Source of the DNA: Aralia elata
Taxonomy: Eukaryota > Streptophyta > Magnoliopsida > Apiales > Araliaceae
Length of the DNA: 64,000 bases
Direction of reading: 5' to 3'
Assembly: GCA_034770075.1 (NCBI GenBank)
Contig: CM068383.1
Span: 8,149,778 to 8,213,777, forward strand
Shown: positions 24,001 through 36,489 of the stretch, in pieces
Layout of the letters: the number at the start of each line of letters is the position of its first letter
Numbering within the stretch: the stretch's first letter is position 1
Translations under genes and position numbers: made by a program
The notes under the pieces: model-generated
The model's database searches: none
Told to the model about the DNA's origin: nothing
Seen by the model: only the letters and a program-made list of their open reading frames with translations

Positions 24001-25320
24001 AATTCTAATTAAAGAATGATTTAAGATGTCTTAAGTTATGAGACATAAGCATCACGAGACTTTAGAATTAAAGTCTAATCTATAAACGAAGCTAAAAGAG
24101 ACATATACCAGGGTGTATATAGTTAAGTACATTATGTCGAGATATAAAACCCGAACATCGTGAATTATAAAATAAGCTAGGATAAGCTAATATAACAATT
24201 ATTTAAATTAAGGTAATAATATAGTAAATTGTATTTTACTATAAAAGCCATGTAGTAGCTGTTTAAACTCTGAATTTGCGAGCAAAGTTAAAAGATATTT
24301 CTGAAATGGAATATAAATGGTTTAAGCTTCAAGATGTAAAATATTTACATCTTAAAATGTGTGAGACTCTTATTATTTATTAATAAAGTTTCTAAAAGAA
24401 CCAAGATTGGTTTTGAATGAAGAATGAATAATATTAGTTTTTATAAACTAATATTTATGGATAATGAATATAAATGCATGTTTTGCGACATATTTAATTA
24501 TCTAAATATGTGTGCATGTAAATACAATTGTGTAGGATTTGTGGAGAGAAATTAAGTTAAATTTTAGCGGTAATCTCCAATCAAGGCAAGTTCCATCTTA
24601 CTCAACTTTTACATTGAGCAAGTTTCCTAAACTTACTCAGATATTTATTCTGTGCAAGTTCCTTAACTCAAACTTGAGTTATTATCTTTCAAGCATGTTA
24701 GGGGATAATTATTGTTGATTATTCCACATCTATGATTATTGATTCAAACTTAGTGCATGTTGCATATGTTCATCAGGTATGAAAGGCTGGTCACCTTCAT
24801 TACCTTAAGGTTCAGTTAAATTGGTCCATGGTCATTATTGATACGCTGTATTATTGAATTCAGTCATTCAATTATTGAAGTTTTGATTCATGCTCTTTCA
24901 CAATTATTATATTGTTAAGAAATTCTAAAGCTTATTCTTTCCTTCAATCATGATACATCTTCTTTGTATTTAAACTTGCTGAGCAAAGTAGTTGCTCACC
25001 CTTGCTATATCATGATAACAGATTTCAGATTAATACGAATGTTCGAGAAAAGACAGAGGCAGATGCAAAGGACAAGATTAGGTTGATATGCACGTTAACT
25101 ATTAAGTTATTTGGATGTAAGTTACTTATGTAAACTTTATGCACGTTATTAAAGGAATGTATCAAGATAAAGGTTGTAGACCTTGGGAAATGTTGTAGAA
25201 TACTCTGAAATAAATATTTATATTTATATTTTCCGCATTAGTTATAGAATTGGTATGAAGATGATGTATCGTGACGTACCAGATCTAAGGTTCAAGGTAC
25301 CCGGATTTGGGGGCGCCACA
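21096..25320 (+). repeat. Complete solo LTR of family B (4225 bp)
   Basis: Starts TGTGACAACCCGAAAA and ends TTTGGGGGCGCCACA; AGATA is duplicated at 21091-21095 and 25321-25325. No internal region or second LTR. The 3' 2.45 kb is found again, inverted, at 61550-64000. Modules in order: AT-rich start, purine-rich leader (22680-22800), a block of palindromic units (23600-23830) and a stem-loop (24975-25003). The frame 22511-22753 (80 residues) has no recognisable feature and I do not call it a gene. Confidence 0.88.
23595..23835 (+). repeat. Four imperfect tandem units with ACAGT/ACTGT palindromes
   Basis: Units of about 60-65 bp, each with a core of the type CAGACAG-TTAA-CTGTC(T/C)GG, recur at about 23636, 23698, 23755 and 23805. 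The mirrored LTR copy has them at 63035-63215. The last unit core (AGACAGTCTTAACTGTCT) is nearly self-complementary. Confidence 0.8.
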
Positions 25321-26200
25321 AGATATACAGTTCAAAACTCAAATTAGAGTTTGAGATGGAATTTTGAGACTTAAACTGCACTGTTGAGTCCGAAACGTCG
25401 ATTTTGGTAGGTGAAGACTGTAAACACAATATAGTGTCAAAGTTAACTTTTTTGTTGAAAATTCAACAGTTGACTTTTATGAGAAAAAATCAAACTTAAA
25501 GTTTGGAGATTAATTTGAAGAAACGGCCGTCACCATGATGATCAGGATGTGACTTTAGTAGGAAACGACTGTAAACATGAAAATGTGACTTTTTAGGTCA
25601 AAAAGTCAAAAGGCGAGTCAAACATTTAAATAATTGAACAAATGGAAAAAGAGTTGATTCTGGAAATTTCCAGCATATTGAGTCACAGTTGGAGATAAGG
25701 ATTGAGGGGGGAGTAGCTTTCTTGAGAAGTTTTGACATTTTTGACCAAAGATTTTTTTAGTTTGGACTTATCATTCATGCTTATAATAGAGAAGTAAAGC
25801 AAGCAAGCTAGGCCATTTTCCCATGAGACTCTCGGCAGCCACAAGGCGAGGAAGAGAGAGGACTAAGTTGAGTATGGAGAGGAGAAAAAGAGGAAGAAAA
25901 GGGAAGTCATGGAAGGAGAAAGAAAATAAGTAACTAGTTGAGGTATATTTCTAAAACCTTAATTAATCCTTTGATTTTCATGTATGGTTGTTAAATTTTA
26001 TGAAGTTTGTGGAAAGAGGACATGTTTATGCTTGTTTGTGATGGATTAAACTTGTATAAACAAGAATTAAACAAAAGAAATCATGAAATCAAACAAGAAG
26101 AACAAAGAACAAAATCTGGAAAATTTTCCAGAAAAGTGACTAGGCTGCCCTGTTTTTGTAAAAGCTATATCTCTTGATATATAATGAGTTAGGAGATGGT

Positions 26201-26933
26201 CTTTATGTCTAAAAAATAGCTCTGGAAGTTAGCTACACGCAGAGACAAGAATGATCCAAAAATTCCTAGTAGATTATTTATGTCTAAGTGACTTGAAGGG
26301 TTCTGTCTGAACTAGTCTTAGTGACTTGAAGGAATCTCTGTGATTCAGTCATTAATTGTAATTGTTCTTTGTGAACAGATCTTAGTGATCATCTATTCTT
26401 AGTGGATTATATCTACTCAAGGAGTAAAAAAATGGACTAGAAGATCTTTGTGCTCCGAGCCACTTAAAATATCTCGTCTTATTTACTTTCAACATTTACT
26501 TCCTGTTGCATTATTTTAAGTGATCTACGATTTAGTTTATGACTTAGTTTCACATTTAATTGCTGAATTTATGCCTTTTTTAAAAATAAAAAAAACTTTG
26601 CAGTTATGAAATATCCAAGTTTGCAAGTTCTCTTAATAATGTACTAATAAAATTGGTATTTATAATATATATAAGAGGGGGACTTTGTGGCTATTATCTA
26701 TCGGACTTGGATATAAGTAAACAAAAAAAGAGTTCAAATACTAAAGTGGATTAATTAATTCAATTAATTCTTTTTAGTATTTATAATCTTAAAAATCAGT
26801 TACGACTCTTATTAAACTGTCTTGACAAAAATTGAAATTTTCAAAGTACAAATTAATCAAACACCAAATGGTCTCATGATCATTGCAAAACAATTAAATT
26901 GAGAATTGTCTAAGTAATTCTATAACTTGGTGT
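26201..26933. other. Unassigned; possible copia-type LTR fragment
   Basis: 26290-26560 has repeated TTAGTGACTTGAAGG, then GAACAGATCTTAGTGAT, a TCTACTCAAGG segment and CCACTTAAAAT, an order reminiscent of the 3' half of some plant copia LTRs. No boundary, ORF or second copy is visible, so this is weak. Confidence 0.25.
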
Positions 26934-27466
26934 TGTTGGGAATATCCAGCTCATATATGAGCATTTGAAATCACATCTTGACCCAAACATTTAACCTATT
27001 AGGTCTATGGTCCATTAGAGCATTATGTATCCTCAATCTTTCTCCTGATGTTCTGATGTGGGATTTTACTATCACGCGATATGTGCTCCGATGTAGAACT
27101 TTACTATCACGCGGCACCTCAACAATCTCCCCCTTAACACGTGATTTCTCCATCAATATCTCTTATAAAGAGCCTCAGCGAGAAGAGTCAACCAAGAACT
27201 TCTGCGAAAAGAGTCCACTACTTGCTCAATGAATTATTTTTCATTCATAATGCGCAGTCCATACCATATCTATGACCCAAGCCCATAGTCATATGTGATT
27301 TTGATACTAATTGTTAGGAATATTCGAGCCATATATGCTCGTCTGAAACCATATCTTGACCCAAAAGGTTAACCTATTAGGTCTATGATCTATTAAATCA
27401 TATATGTCCTCAATCTTTCTCTTTGTGTTCTGATGTGGGACTTTATTATCACGCGGTACCTCAACA
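26934..27466 (-). mobile_element. TRIM-like miniature LTR element
   Basis: Two direct terminal repeats, 26934-27124 (191 bp) and 27312-27466 (155 bp), both with TG...CA ends (TGTTGGGAATAT / TGTTAGGAATAT to CTCAACA). The first has an internal duplication of a segment around TACTATCACGCG. The middle is 187 bp and non-coding. On the minus strand AAGGGGGAGAT precedes the 26934-27124 repeat, like a polypurine tract, and ATTAGTATCAAAATC follows the other repeat, a degenerate tRNA-Met primer site. No target duplication was found. Confidence 0.6.
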
Positions 27467-27529
27467 AGTATTTTCTAAAATATATAAAATATATTGTACA
27501 CAATTCTAAATTAAACAAATTTTCATTTA

Positions 27530-28000
27530 TTTGGAACTATGTGTGACTTGATTCTAGCAAACGGATACATAGGTAACCCAACATCATAACGAGTACAGTC
27601 GCAATCTCAAATTAAGTTGGAACTACATGTGACTTGATTTCGGCAAACAGATACATAGGTAACCCAATATCATAACGGGTAGAGTCGCAATATTAAATTA
27701 AGCTGGAACTACGTGTGACTTGATTCTGACAAACGGATACGTAGGTAACCCAACATCATAATGGGTACAATCATAATCCCAAATTAAACTAAATCTCGTT
27801 AATTAAGAACTACATGTGACTTGACTCCGGTACACGGATACATACATAACCCAATATCATAACGGGTACAATCACAACCCCAAATTAAATTAAATCCATT
27901 TATTTAGAACTACAGTTGATTTGATTCCGGCAAACGGATACGTAAGCTCAACTCAAAGTTATAATGGGTACAATCGTAATTCCAATAAAATTAAAATTGG
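27530..28000 (+). repeat. Tandem repeat, five diverged units of about 83-106 bp
   Basis: Units begin GGAACTAC(A/G)TGTGACTTGA at about 27532, 27618, 27701, 27807 and 27906, each followed by CAAACGGATACRTAGGTAAC, a CATAAYGGGTA segment and an AAATTAA spacer. Spacing grows in the last two units. No coding frame. Confidence 0.85.
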
Positions 28001-29469
28001 TCATTTATCAATTTTTATTGATCACCCATCCATATATTAAATCAAATTACCAAGTAAATAGTTTATGTGACAGCCCGAAAACCCGGTCTATCTTCAGACC
28101 CGAGTCCGGTGCCGTCAAGATACTACCTACTCAACATATTCTTACAACATCAGAGTAAATATTAAATTATTACAATATAATTCAACCTACTACCAGGTAT
28201 GAAGACCTTAACTAATACATCGTCTAATATCTATTACAACAGTACATTGGTGACCTTTATAAGTCACAACAAATACAAATAATTATTTTATTTAAAAACT
28301 TGATCTTTCTTCCTTAGTCTTCACCAGGTTCCTCGATTCGTTCTAGCATTGCTAAAAATATTTTATTTAAAGCAAGAGTGAGCATTTGATTGCTCAGCAA
28401 GTTATATCAGTTGAATAAACAGTAAAATCATGAATCAGACATTCGTTTTTTGAAAACTTCAATAACTGAACGATAGTTATGAAGTAACTTGAATAAACAG
28501 GAATAAATTAAATTCTCTTTTTATTTTTAAACATCAACAACATTTACTCACATAACACATTATTTCACAGGGTGCAATACATACTAATACTTGCCCAAAT
28601 TATTTGATTTAGCATACACAACTTATCACCTTTCATACAAATATTACAATTCATATCACATAATGTGTTAAATTTTATAGAACAAACAAATTTCACAGTT
28701 AAAATCATGTCTTGCACAGAATAATAACTTTGTATAAGATCATACAATACTTGCACACTAAACAACTTGTACAAGATAGAAGACTTGCATTCAATACGAA
28801 AAATTGAACGAAGTTAGAAAACTTACACAGAATAATTATCTGAGTAAGTTTAAGAAACATCCCTGCAGCGTTCGTTAATAGTTTACGCTAACTTGCTCTT
28901 CAATTGACCTACATATATCATTAAGGTTGAACATACTAATTAGTCAAGTATTTACCCTAAATATTGGTTTACTCTAGCTTATCCTAGCTTATTTTATAAT
29001 TCACGATGTTCGGACTTTATAACTCGACATAAGTACTTAACTATATACACCCCAGTATATTTCTCTTTTAGCTTCGTTTATAGTTTAGACTTTAATTCTA
29101 AAGTCTCATGATGCTCACGTCTCAGAACTCAAAACATCTTAAATCATCCTTTAATTAATATCTATTACGCTTGCCTTATATAATTCGAAACAACGTAGCA
29201 TAACGTTGCCCGACCACTCAGCTTTTGGAAAATAACACACTTTGGTTTACTTTACAATTTTTTCTCATTTTAGGTCGTTCGTGTTTTATAAATTTAGTCA
29301 ACGTGACCAAACTTTTAAAAATGTCTCACGGTGTCGCGGCATTCGGGAGCACCACGACCCTCATAATGACCCTCTATGGTGGTCTATATTAATATTAAAT
29401 ATTAATATTTATTATTATTATTATTATTATTTTATAAGTTGGAATATTTTAGAACAATGTCAAAAATAT

Positions 29470-29850
29470 CGATGTCATTGCGAAACGGCACGGCGACACG
29501 CCCAACATGCACAACGCCACTTGGCGTCGCCCAACTTGCTCCGGCGTGCACCACGTTGCTCGGCGTCTCACGACGCATCCCGACGTGCATCACGTCATTC
29601 GGTGTCACACGACGTCCGAAAATAGCCCACGATACGCCCATGCATGACAGCACGCTCAAACAGCCTAGCGGACCACGCAACGAGGCCCCAGTGCCCCATC
29701 GCGTGCCCAGCTTGGCCCGCGTGCGCCCAGCACGCGGCCAGTATCCCACCGAGCACCGAGCGTGGCCCGCGCGCTCCCAGCGTGCGGCCATCGCCCCACT
29801 GTGCGCCCAGCAGCCCCACAGTCGGGCTGCCTGTTTTGGCAGTTTTGACA
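29470..29850. repeat. GC-rich degenerate repeat block in family C LTR (copy 1)
   Basis: A sharp GC-rich island in AT-rich LTR, built from repeated GCGTGCACCACG-like and CCGCGCGCCCAGC-like motifs. Overlapping long frames exist on both strands (for example 29439-29939 and 29881-29432), as expected from GC-rich sequence poor in stop codons; none looks like a protein. Confidence 0.7.
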
Positions 29851-30994
29851 TACATTTTTCCGAAAGCCATAACTCCATCATCCCATGTCAGAATTTGGTC
29901 GTTCTTACGTCTATGACTTCGTTATTCAACGTACTATAAGACCCCCATAAAATAATAATTTTTCAACAATCAATACAAAACAGCTTTTGGCCAAAAATGG
30001 ACAGAACTTAATCAGGGTTTTCTTTTCCTTTCTTACTAGTTTCTAAAAAAATGGCCATGACTTCGTTACACAATATTTTTCCTCCATTCCAATTAGGTGA
30101 TATTTGTAACTCCTAGGAGCATGATACAACACCCTAGAACTTAATTTTTGGATTTGAAAAGTCCAACAAAAAGTCTAAAATAGTACGCTATTTGATAAAA
30201 TTCATCCTTTTTATAAATTAAACGTCTTTTACGGAAAAAATTCGCCATAACTTTGTTATGGCATGTTTTTCCTCCGTTCCACTTGGAACAATTACTAAAC
30301 TCATAAACATTAATTATTGACCCCTCGGACTTCAAAAAAAACTACACATACACGATGGTTTTAAATTTGTCCACAACAACTACTGCGATTTAAGTCCTCT
30401 AAACAATAAAAGTCCATCATTTACGCTTTTGCCTACGATTCACTTTCGTTACCACTATTTCATGCATTTATAACTAGTGACTTAAACATATTAACCACAT
30501 AGTTCCTTATCACTCCAAGATCCTTCAATGATCTTCACACAAATCAACATCCACCAACACAACACTTCCTAACAAACTAGAAAGCTATTAAAGAAAGGGA
30601 TAAAGTATATGAGTTTCTTGGGTTTCTTACCTCTTGTTCTTGATCTTCTTTGTAATCCTTGATTCAAGCTAGCCTTTAATCCTTTTCTTCCTCTATATAT
30701 GATTACTAACACACTCTTGTTTCTTCTCTTGTTCTTGCTTTTCTTTCTTTCCTTTTTCTCTTTTCTCTCTATTTCTTTCTAGCCTTCTCTCTATTGCTCT
30801 TGGAAAAAAATGAAGATGAAATGAATTATGGAATAAAATGAATACTTGCTAGATTAAATCAAATCCCCCACCAATTAACTCAACCATGTTCCCCTCTAGT
30901 TAATTAACCTTCTATGATTAAGCTAACTCAAGTAGACAACATAATGACCTAAGGCCAACAAAGAAAATTAAATGGAAGAAACACTACAAGAAAA

Positions 30995-31440
30995 AGGTTT
31001 ATTTCCGAGGGAATATTCCGTCGAAAATAAACCTATTCCGTCGGAATTAAGTTAATTTCGACGAAATAGTCCGTCGGAAATTCAGCCGGAAATAACGCCC
31101 TCGGAATTAAGTCCGTCGTAACTTATGTCAGAAAAAATCGTATTTCGATGGAATAATTTCGACGGACTATCCATCGGAAATAAGACTTTTCCGACAGAAT
31201 AAATTCGACGGAATATTCTGTCGGTACTAACCTGCCACATGGCGCTTCCCGGGACGTCCATAAATAAGGTATTTCCGACGGAAAGTCCGTCGGAAATAAT
31301 ATATTTCCGACGGAAATAATATATTTCCGACGGAAATAATATATTTCCGACGGAAATAATATTTTTTAAAATAAATATCAGTACTTAATTCTGACGGACC
31401 TTCCATCGGAAATACCTTATTCCGTCAGAAATAGCATGTT
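30995..31440. repeat. CACTA subterminal repeats, left
   Basis: About fifteen copies of a TTCCGTCGGAAATA-type motif in both orientations; four tandem copies of a 20-bp unit lie around 31290-31365. In En/Spm such motifs bind the TNPA protein. Confidence 0.85.
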
Positions 31441-31769
31441 TTTTTTAAAATATTTTTTTTGTTTTTTTTATTTTCTAGGTTTTTAAACCCCATTTTTGTA
31501 CCTGTAACCTGTTTTATCCCAACAATACATATAATACAATACCAATAGCTACATCCAATAACAACATATATCATAATCAACCCATAACGTTAAAAACTAT
31601 AAAGAACAACTCATTATATGCCGAAATACTTTGAAAACTAAAGTATATTACATCGATTTACAAAGAATCAAACTAAACTATACAATATATGATTTATAAA
31701 ACATCTAAGTAGATTCTAAATATAAAACACCTAAGCAAACTAAACTATATATACAATGCATAGGCATGG

Positions 31770-33729
31770 ACTATGGTGTATGCAAATTCATGTCATCATC
31801 CCCTCCGTCGCCGTCGCCATCGCCACCCTGTTGATACAATTAAAAATATAACGCATTAGTCCGTATGAGAGTATTAATTTAATAACATTCAGATTAAATA
31901 AGTAAAAGTAAATATAATACCTGAGTAGGCGGGGGCTGACTCCCAATTGGGCCAAAACCCTCCGATTGTAATGTAACCACCAACCGGAGCACCTCGTCGC
32001 GTATCGCGATGAACTGCTCCTGCGGGATACCCGTACTATCGACGGCGGCCCCTGCTACAATATCGTGGGCGAGCTGGTGAAGGCGAGCTCAGCTGAGCAA
32101 CTCCTGACGACGGATGACCGGATCCGTACGGAACGTCTCCGACACCGCAACCATGACCTTCTAGAAAATCTTATCGTCCAAGCCAACGCATGTATGAGAT
32201 GGTCTGACAGAAGCTCTCGGGCGTTGACGCTGGCTAGAGCCTACGCAAATAAATATACCATTACTAATAATATATGCAGTTACTTAATCTTAACTTATTA
32301 GAAATAATATTACCTCTAGGTAATGTATACGCCAGTATCCTCGTCAATCCCAGCACTCGATATTTGCTGGTACTGCTAGTAGGGGGATCCTGAGCCGCGA
32401 CCCATAGTGCCAGCTCTTCATCCCGAGATAATTTAATCTTGGGCGGAGGAACGGTGGAATATAACGTCTCAGAATCCCCCCTAGCCGCTTGCAACTCAGC
32501 TACACGCTGGTCCCGACTAGCCTGAAAATTGGTCCTGTAATTTATGGCTTATACGTAAGTTAATTATATCATTTTATGAACTAACTAATATTAAACATTA
32601 CATAAAATTACGATTACACTTACCCATATAGCTAATGTTGCGAGAGACATAGTAGAGTCCTTTGGCGTGTGGGCTCTATCCCAGAACTCTAACATAGACG
32701 GAGGTCGGCCTAAGCTCTGTCGCATGGCCTAATAAATACATTTATAAAGTAGTTACGAAGTTTACTTGTGAGAAATGATTAACTAAACAACTAAGTATAT
32801 GACACTTACCGATTTCGCCTCCTCAAAAGACTGCGAGCCAGTAGTGTGTACGACTCGGAGCTGACGACGATACTTCTTTGCCTGCTCTAACTTCTTCTTG
32901 AAGTCGTCAGCATCCTAGTGCGTACATATAGCCTCCCACACTGGATCAGAGACTATGCAGGGCTGGTGATCTCTAATCGTGGTCCCGGGCTGGTCATCAA
33001 CTGCCCGGGCTGCCCTCTGTTGCATCTCATACAGCCAGCCAGCGTAGTTCTTGGCGATGTGTGCAATAACAACATCATCGTCGGTTGCCTGAGAGATGCC
33101 CTCATCATATCTAAAGTATTTCTATAACAAAAGTTTAAAAGTTATGAACCATTAAATTATCGGGCAAAGACTATGTACGTATAATTTTATAATTTATAAG
33201 AAAATGAACTTACGTGAAACTCCCGCAAGAGAGTGACCATAAACGCGGGATCGTACTGGCTGTATTGGCTGAAGCGCATGCACCCAGTCGGGGGGGGGGG
33301 TTGCGTCAGATAGATAGCGTGTATGGTCGCCTTAGCGACCGAGTCTAGTATCCTACAATAAAAACAATTGAATATTGTTACGTTAAATGTTTAATGCAAT
33401 AGATTATATAAATTTAACTCTTTATTTTTAAGTCAAAGTAGAATACTTACTGGGAAGAGCCGACATCCACTCGGACTACATGTGGAACTGCCGGTGGACG
33501 ACCGAAGAGACCGAGGTTAGTCTGCAGGTCTCGTCGACGACGAGCATCTATAATTATATTATAAAACTTTAGTCAAAATACATAAACTAATGCATATTGA
33601 GATATATTATACGTTTATACGAATCAGACCACTTACTAGCTCCTGAAGACGAGCCTCCAGCCTGGCTCGCGTCTCCGGATCCTGATCGCCCACTGCCGCG
33701 ACGACCACCACCGCTATTTCTAGCCATAA
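31770..33729 (-). pseudogene. TNPA-like CACTA protein (Transposase_24/Ptta type), spliced
   Basis: Start ATG at about 33729: MARNSGGGRRGSGRSGSGDA. Exons joined by GTAAGT donors can be read: about 33729-33640; 33548-33451 (RRRRDLQTNLGLFGRPPAVP); 33356-33212 (MRFSQYSQYDPAFMVTLLREF); 33124-32812 (DDVVIAHIAKNYAGWLYEMQ, SFEEAKS); 32731-32623 (SLGRPPSMLEFWDRAHTP); 32538-32315 (SRDEELALWVAAQDPPTSST); then 32258-31925, and a last exon ending near 31770 in DGDGGDDDMNLHTP. The pattern matches the plant Ptta/En/Spm protein thought to bind subterminal repeats. An in-frame TAG near 32920, where Trp is expected, and an 11-base G-run at 33290-33300 damage it. Exon ends are approximate. Confidence 0.7.
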
Positions 33730-33796
33730 ATGTGCTATTGAAATAACAAAAATCTAATATATTAATATTATTTAAATCTAATATATTAATATTAAA

Positions 33797-36476
33797 TTAT
33801 TTACTAATTTGAAATACGTTTAGAGGTTGTACGTCGTCAAACCCATCATATTCAACATCAATATCATTATCGGATTCAGTCTCTTCCTCCTCCTCATCAT
33901 CATCGATATCAGATTCGTTGTCGTTATCATCTTCAACGATAACGTACTCATGCACAACCTCCAAATCATCGACTTCCTCATCGTCGGGTACGTCAACCAC
34001 ATCATTTGTCATCACATTTTCATCATTTAGCAATATATGTCTGGGATTGCTAACATCTTCTTGCAACGCCTCATCCATCCCCAACATATTAGCACTATCA
34101 AATGCACGTGTTTTCGTTGTGACAATTGTATACCAGGGGCTTCTACTATTTACGATGTTAGGAGCGTAGTACACTTGAGTCGCTTGACTGGCTAACACGA
34201 AAACGTCATTAGATTTGAGTTTTGACTTGATATCTACTGTGACGATTCAATTATGATCAATTTTAACGCCTTTTTCAGTATCAAACCAGCGACACTTAAA
34301 CGTAACTACCTTTTTACCCCCGAGATAATTAAGTACAAGTACATCCTCTAGATGTCTATAGTAATTGGACTCAAAATCATTGTAACAGCTTCCCAACACC
34401 ACAACCCCAGACTTGACTGATGTTAGTTCATTCAAGTTGTCGACCTTAAATCTGTACCCATTCACGATGCATCCAGGAAAAGAACAAACAACCTTGGAAG
34501 GACCACGTATGACATCCCTAAAATGCTCAGAAATGTTCTCTGTCTCAACCCTTGTCTGAAACCACTGTTGGAAAGTTGTAGTAGTGAATGCTTCCAACTG
34601 GGTGGCAGTTAAATCCGGGTTAGAAGCATACGCTTCCTCTTCGAATAAACTGAAATAATAAAAAAATAGTTTAATATATAAGTTGATTACGCTTATAAAT
34701 TATATTATATGTGATATATAACAATCCATACTTTATGTATGACGATACTTCTGGCATATTTAGAAGCACATATGTGGATACTATCTTCAAATCTTTGTCG
34801 CTTAAGTAAGTCATCGTCTCATGGCCAAATGGTTTAGTCGGATATGTGAATACAACTAACTCATTATCTGCATGAGATTGGGGAAATGTCAACTCGTTCA
34901 GCTAGGTCAAGACCTCATTGCCCGATAGTCTACCAACAACCCCCTTCTTCTCTGTCTTTCTGTTGAACTGTGCAGATATCTTTCTGTAATTATGATCAAC
35001 AGGCAAGAATCTACGAGCTGTTCCAAAGAAACTACATTTTCGCCCATGCTGCAACTGATGACCTTGCACATCCCCCATACACACTGGACATGACAGCTTC
35101 CCGTGAGTCGACCAACCACTAATCATCCCAAGTGCCGGAAAGTCAGTGATAGTCCACAACAAGGCTGCCTTCATAAAAAAATTCTCGCGGATTAATTTAT
35201 CATACGTCTGGACCCCCGTCTCCCATAACATCTTTAGTTCATCGACTAACGGCCTGAGGTACACGTTTATGTCTTTTGTAGGACTCTTATCACCCGGTAT
35301 GAGTAAAGTCAAGAACAAATACGGATCCCTCATGCACATTGACGGTGAAAGATTATAAACTACTATTATGACTAGCCAAACTGAGTAAGGCTGGCTAAAA
35401 TTATTAAAAGGGCAAAAGCCATCCATAGCCATGTTGAGCCTCACATTCCTAACTTCCTCCGCAAACAGTAAAAAATTTTCATCAAATTTCTTCCATTCAT
35501 CTCCATCTGCAGGGTGTGTCAGTTGACCAGGTACGACGTCCCTTGTTCTATGCCAACTCATATGATGAGCCGTGTGAGATGACATGAATAGCTATTGCAG
35601 CCTCGGCGCAAAAGGAAAATACCGTAGGATCTTCTTGGGCACATGTTTCTCCTTCCCCCCATGTTTTGTCACCTTATACCGAGGTAAGTTACATATAACA
35701 CACTGCACCTTATCTTTGTCCGTCCCATAGTATAACATGTAGTCCTGCTCACAAATATCGATCTTCTGATACCCCATATTCAAGCCCTTTACCATCTTCT
35801 TCACTTCGTAATAATTCGAGGGAAAAGTATGATCCTTGGGTAAGAACTCGCTGATAAGAGAGAGCAAAACATTGAAACCTCTCTCATTGTAGTCATGCTC
35901 ATTCTTGAAGTGTAAGAGCTTTGTAACTGCAGATAGCCTGATGTGCTGATCATTTCTGGGATACAATGGGACCCCCGATTCAGATAGCATCTTGTAAAAG
36001 GCAGCAGCTGTATCATTTGGCTCTTGTTGAGCACTTCTTGAAGAATGATCGTTTTCAGTCCAATTTATATTATTAGGCCCATAAGCATCCACCAACATCT
36101 CAACAACATCATAGTTATCGGCGTTTGAATCACCGTGAACTGGTTGGTCTACTGAGCCGGTCAGTTCCCTTAACTCAGCTGATTCCCCGTGATGGATCCA
36201 TACAGAATACCCATCCACAAAACCACGAGAAAATAAGTCGAATTTAATCTCGTCGGCTTTCTTCCATATTAAGTTTTTACGCTTGACACATGGGCATCTT
36301 ATCTTCCCGTTCGGATCATCAGCATGTTCTATGGCTTTGTCCATAAAGTAGTACACCCCTTCACGGTAAGCTTCCACTAATTCCCTCCCATCAATGGGTA
36401 TCCTACGGTACATCCAACTCCGGTCGGCTGACATCTTTAACTGAACAAAAGACACATTTAGGTCAGGGATATTCAT
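33797..36476 (-). pseudogene. TNPD-like CACTA transposase, internally deleted
   Basis: Residues 15-90 of the frame at 36476 form a transposase-associated domain (RSWMYRRIPIDGRELVEAYR, then CPCVKRKN). Transposase_21 follows: HDYNERGFNVLLSLISEFLP, SSHTAHHMSWHRTRDVVPGQ, DGFCPFNNFSQPYSVWLVII and LSCPVCMGDVQ. In-frame stops lie at 35592 and 34902. After SGNEVLT the frame jumps to FTYPTKPFGHETMTYLS, the usual far end of the following DUF4218 part, so I infer that roughly 300 residues of catalytic and DUF4218 sequence are missing. A small intron (about 34731-34650) precedes a DUF4216-like part (PSKVVCSFPGCIVNGYRFKV) and an acidic tail (33797-34000). It would cut the element ends if whole. Confidence 0.85.
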
Positions 36477-36489
36477 TCATGTGGTCCAT

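Larger units (their letters stand above)
20699..26200 (+). repeat. LTR-like sequence E, split by solo LTR B
   Basis: Starts TGTAATACCCGAAG at 20699, like other LTR starts here (TGTAATACCCGG in LTR1). It is interrupted by 21096-25320 and continues from 25326. At 25830-25930 it has a purine-rich GGAGAGGAGAAAAAGAGG leader, as found in LTRs B, C and D, then GAGGTATATTTCT. The 3' end is not determined; 26200 is approximate. It may be a solo or truncated LTR. Identification is by pattern only. Confidence 0.4.

Noticed and set aside
27964..28158. ORF overlapping the family C LTR end
   Set aside because: It runs across the LTR boundary from the tandem repeat into the LTR; no protein-like features.
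29432..29939. Long overlapping ORFs on both strands (149-166 residues)
   Set aside because: They lie in the GC-rich LTR block of family C, are low-complexity Ala/Arg/Pro-rich, occur on both strands at once, and change frame in the sister LTR. They are a composition effect, not genes.
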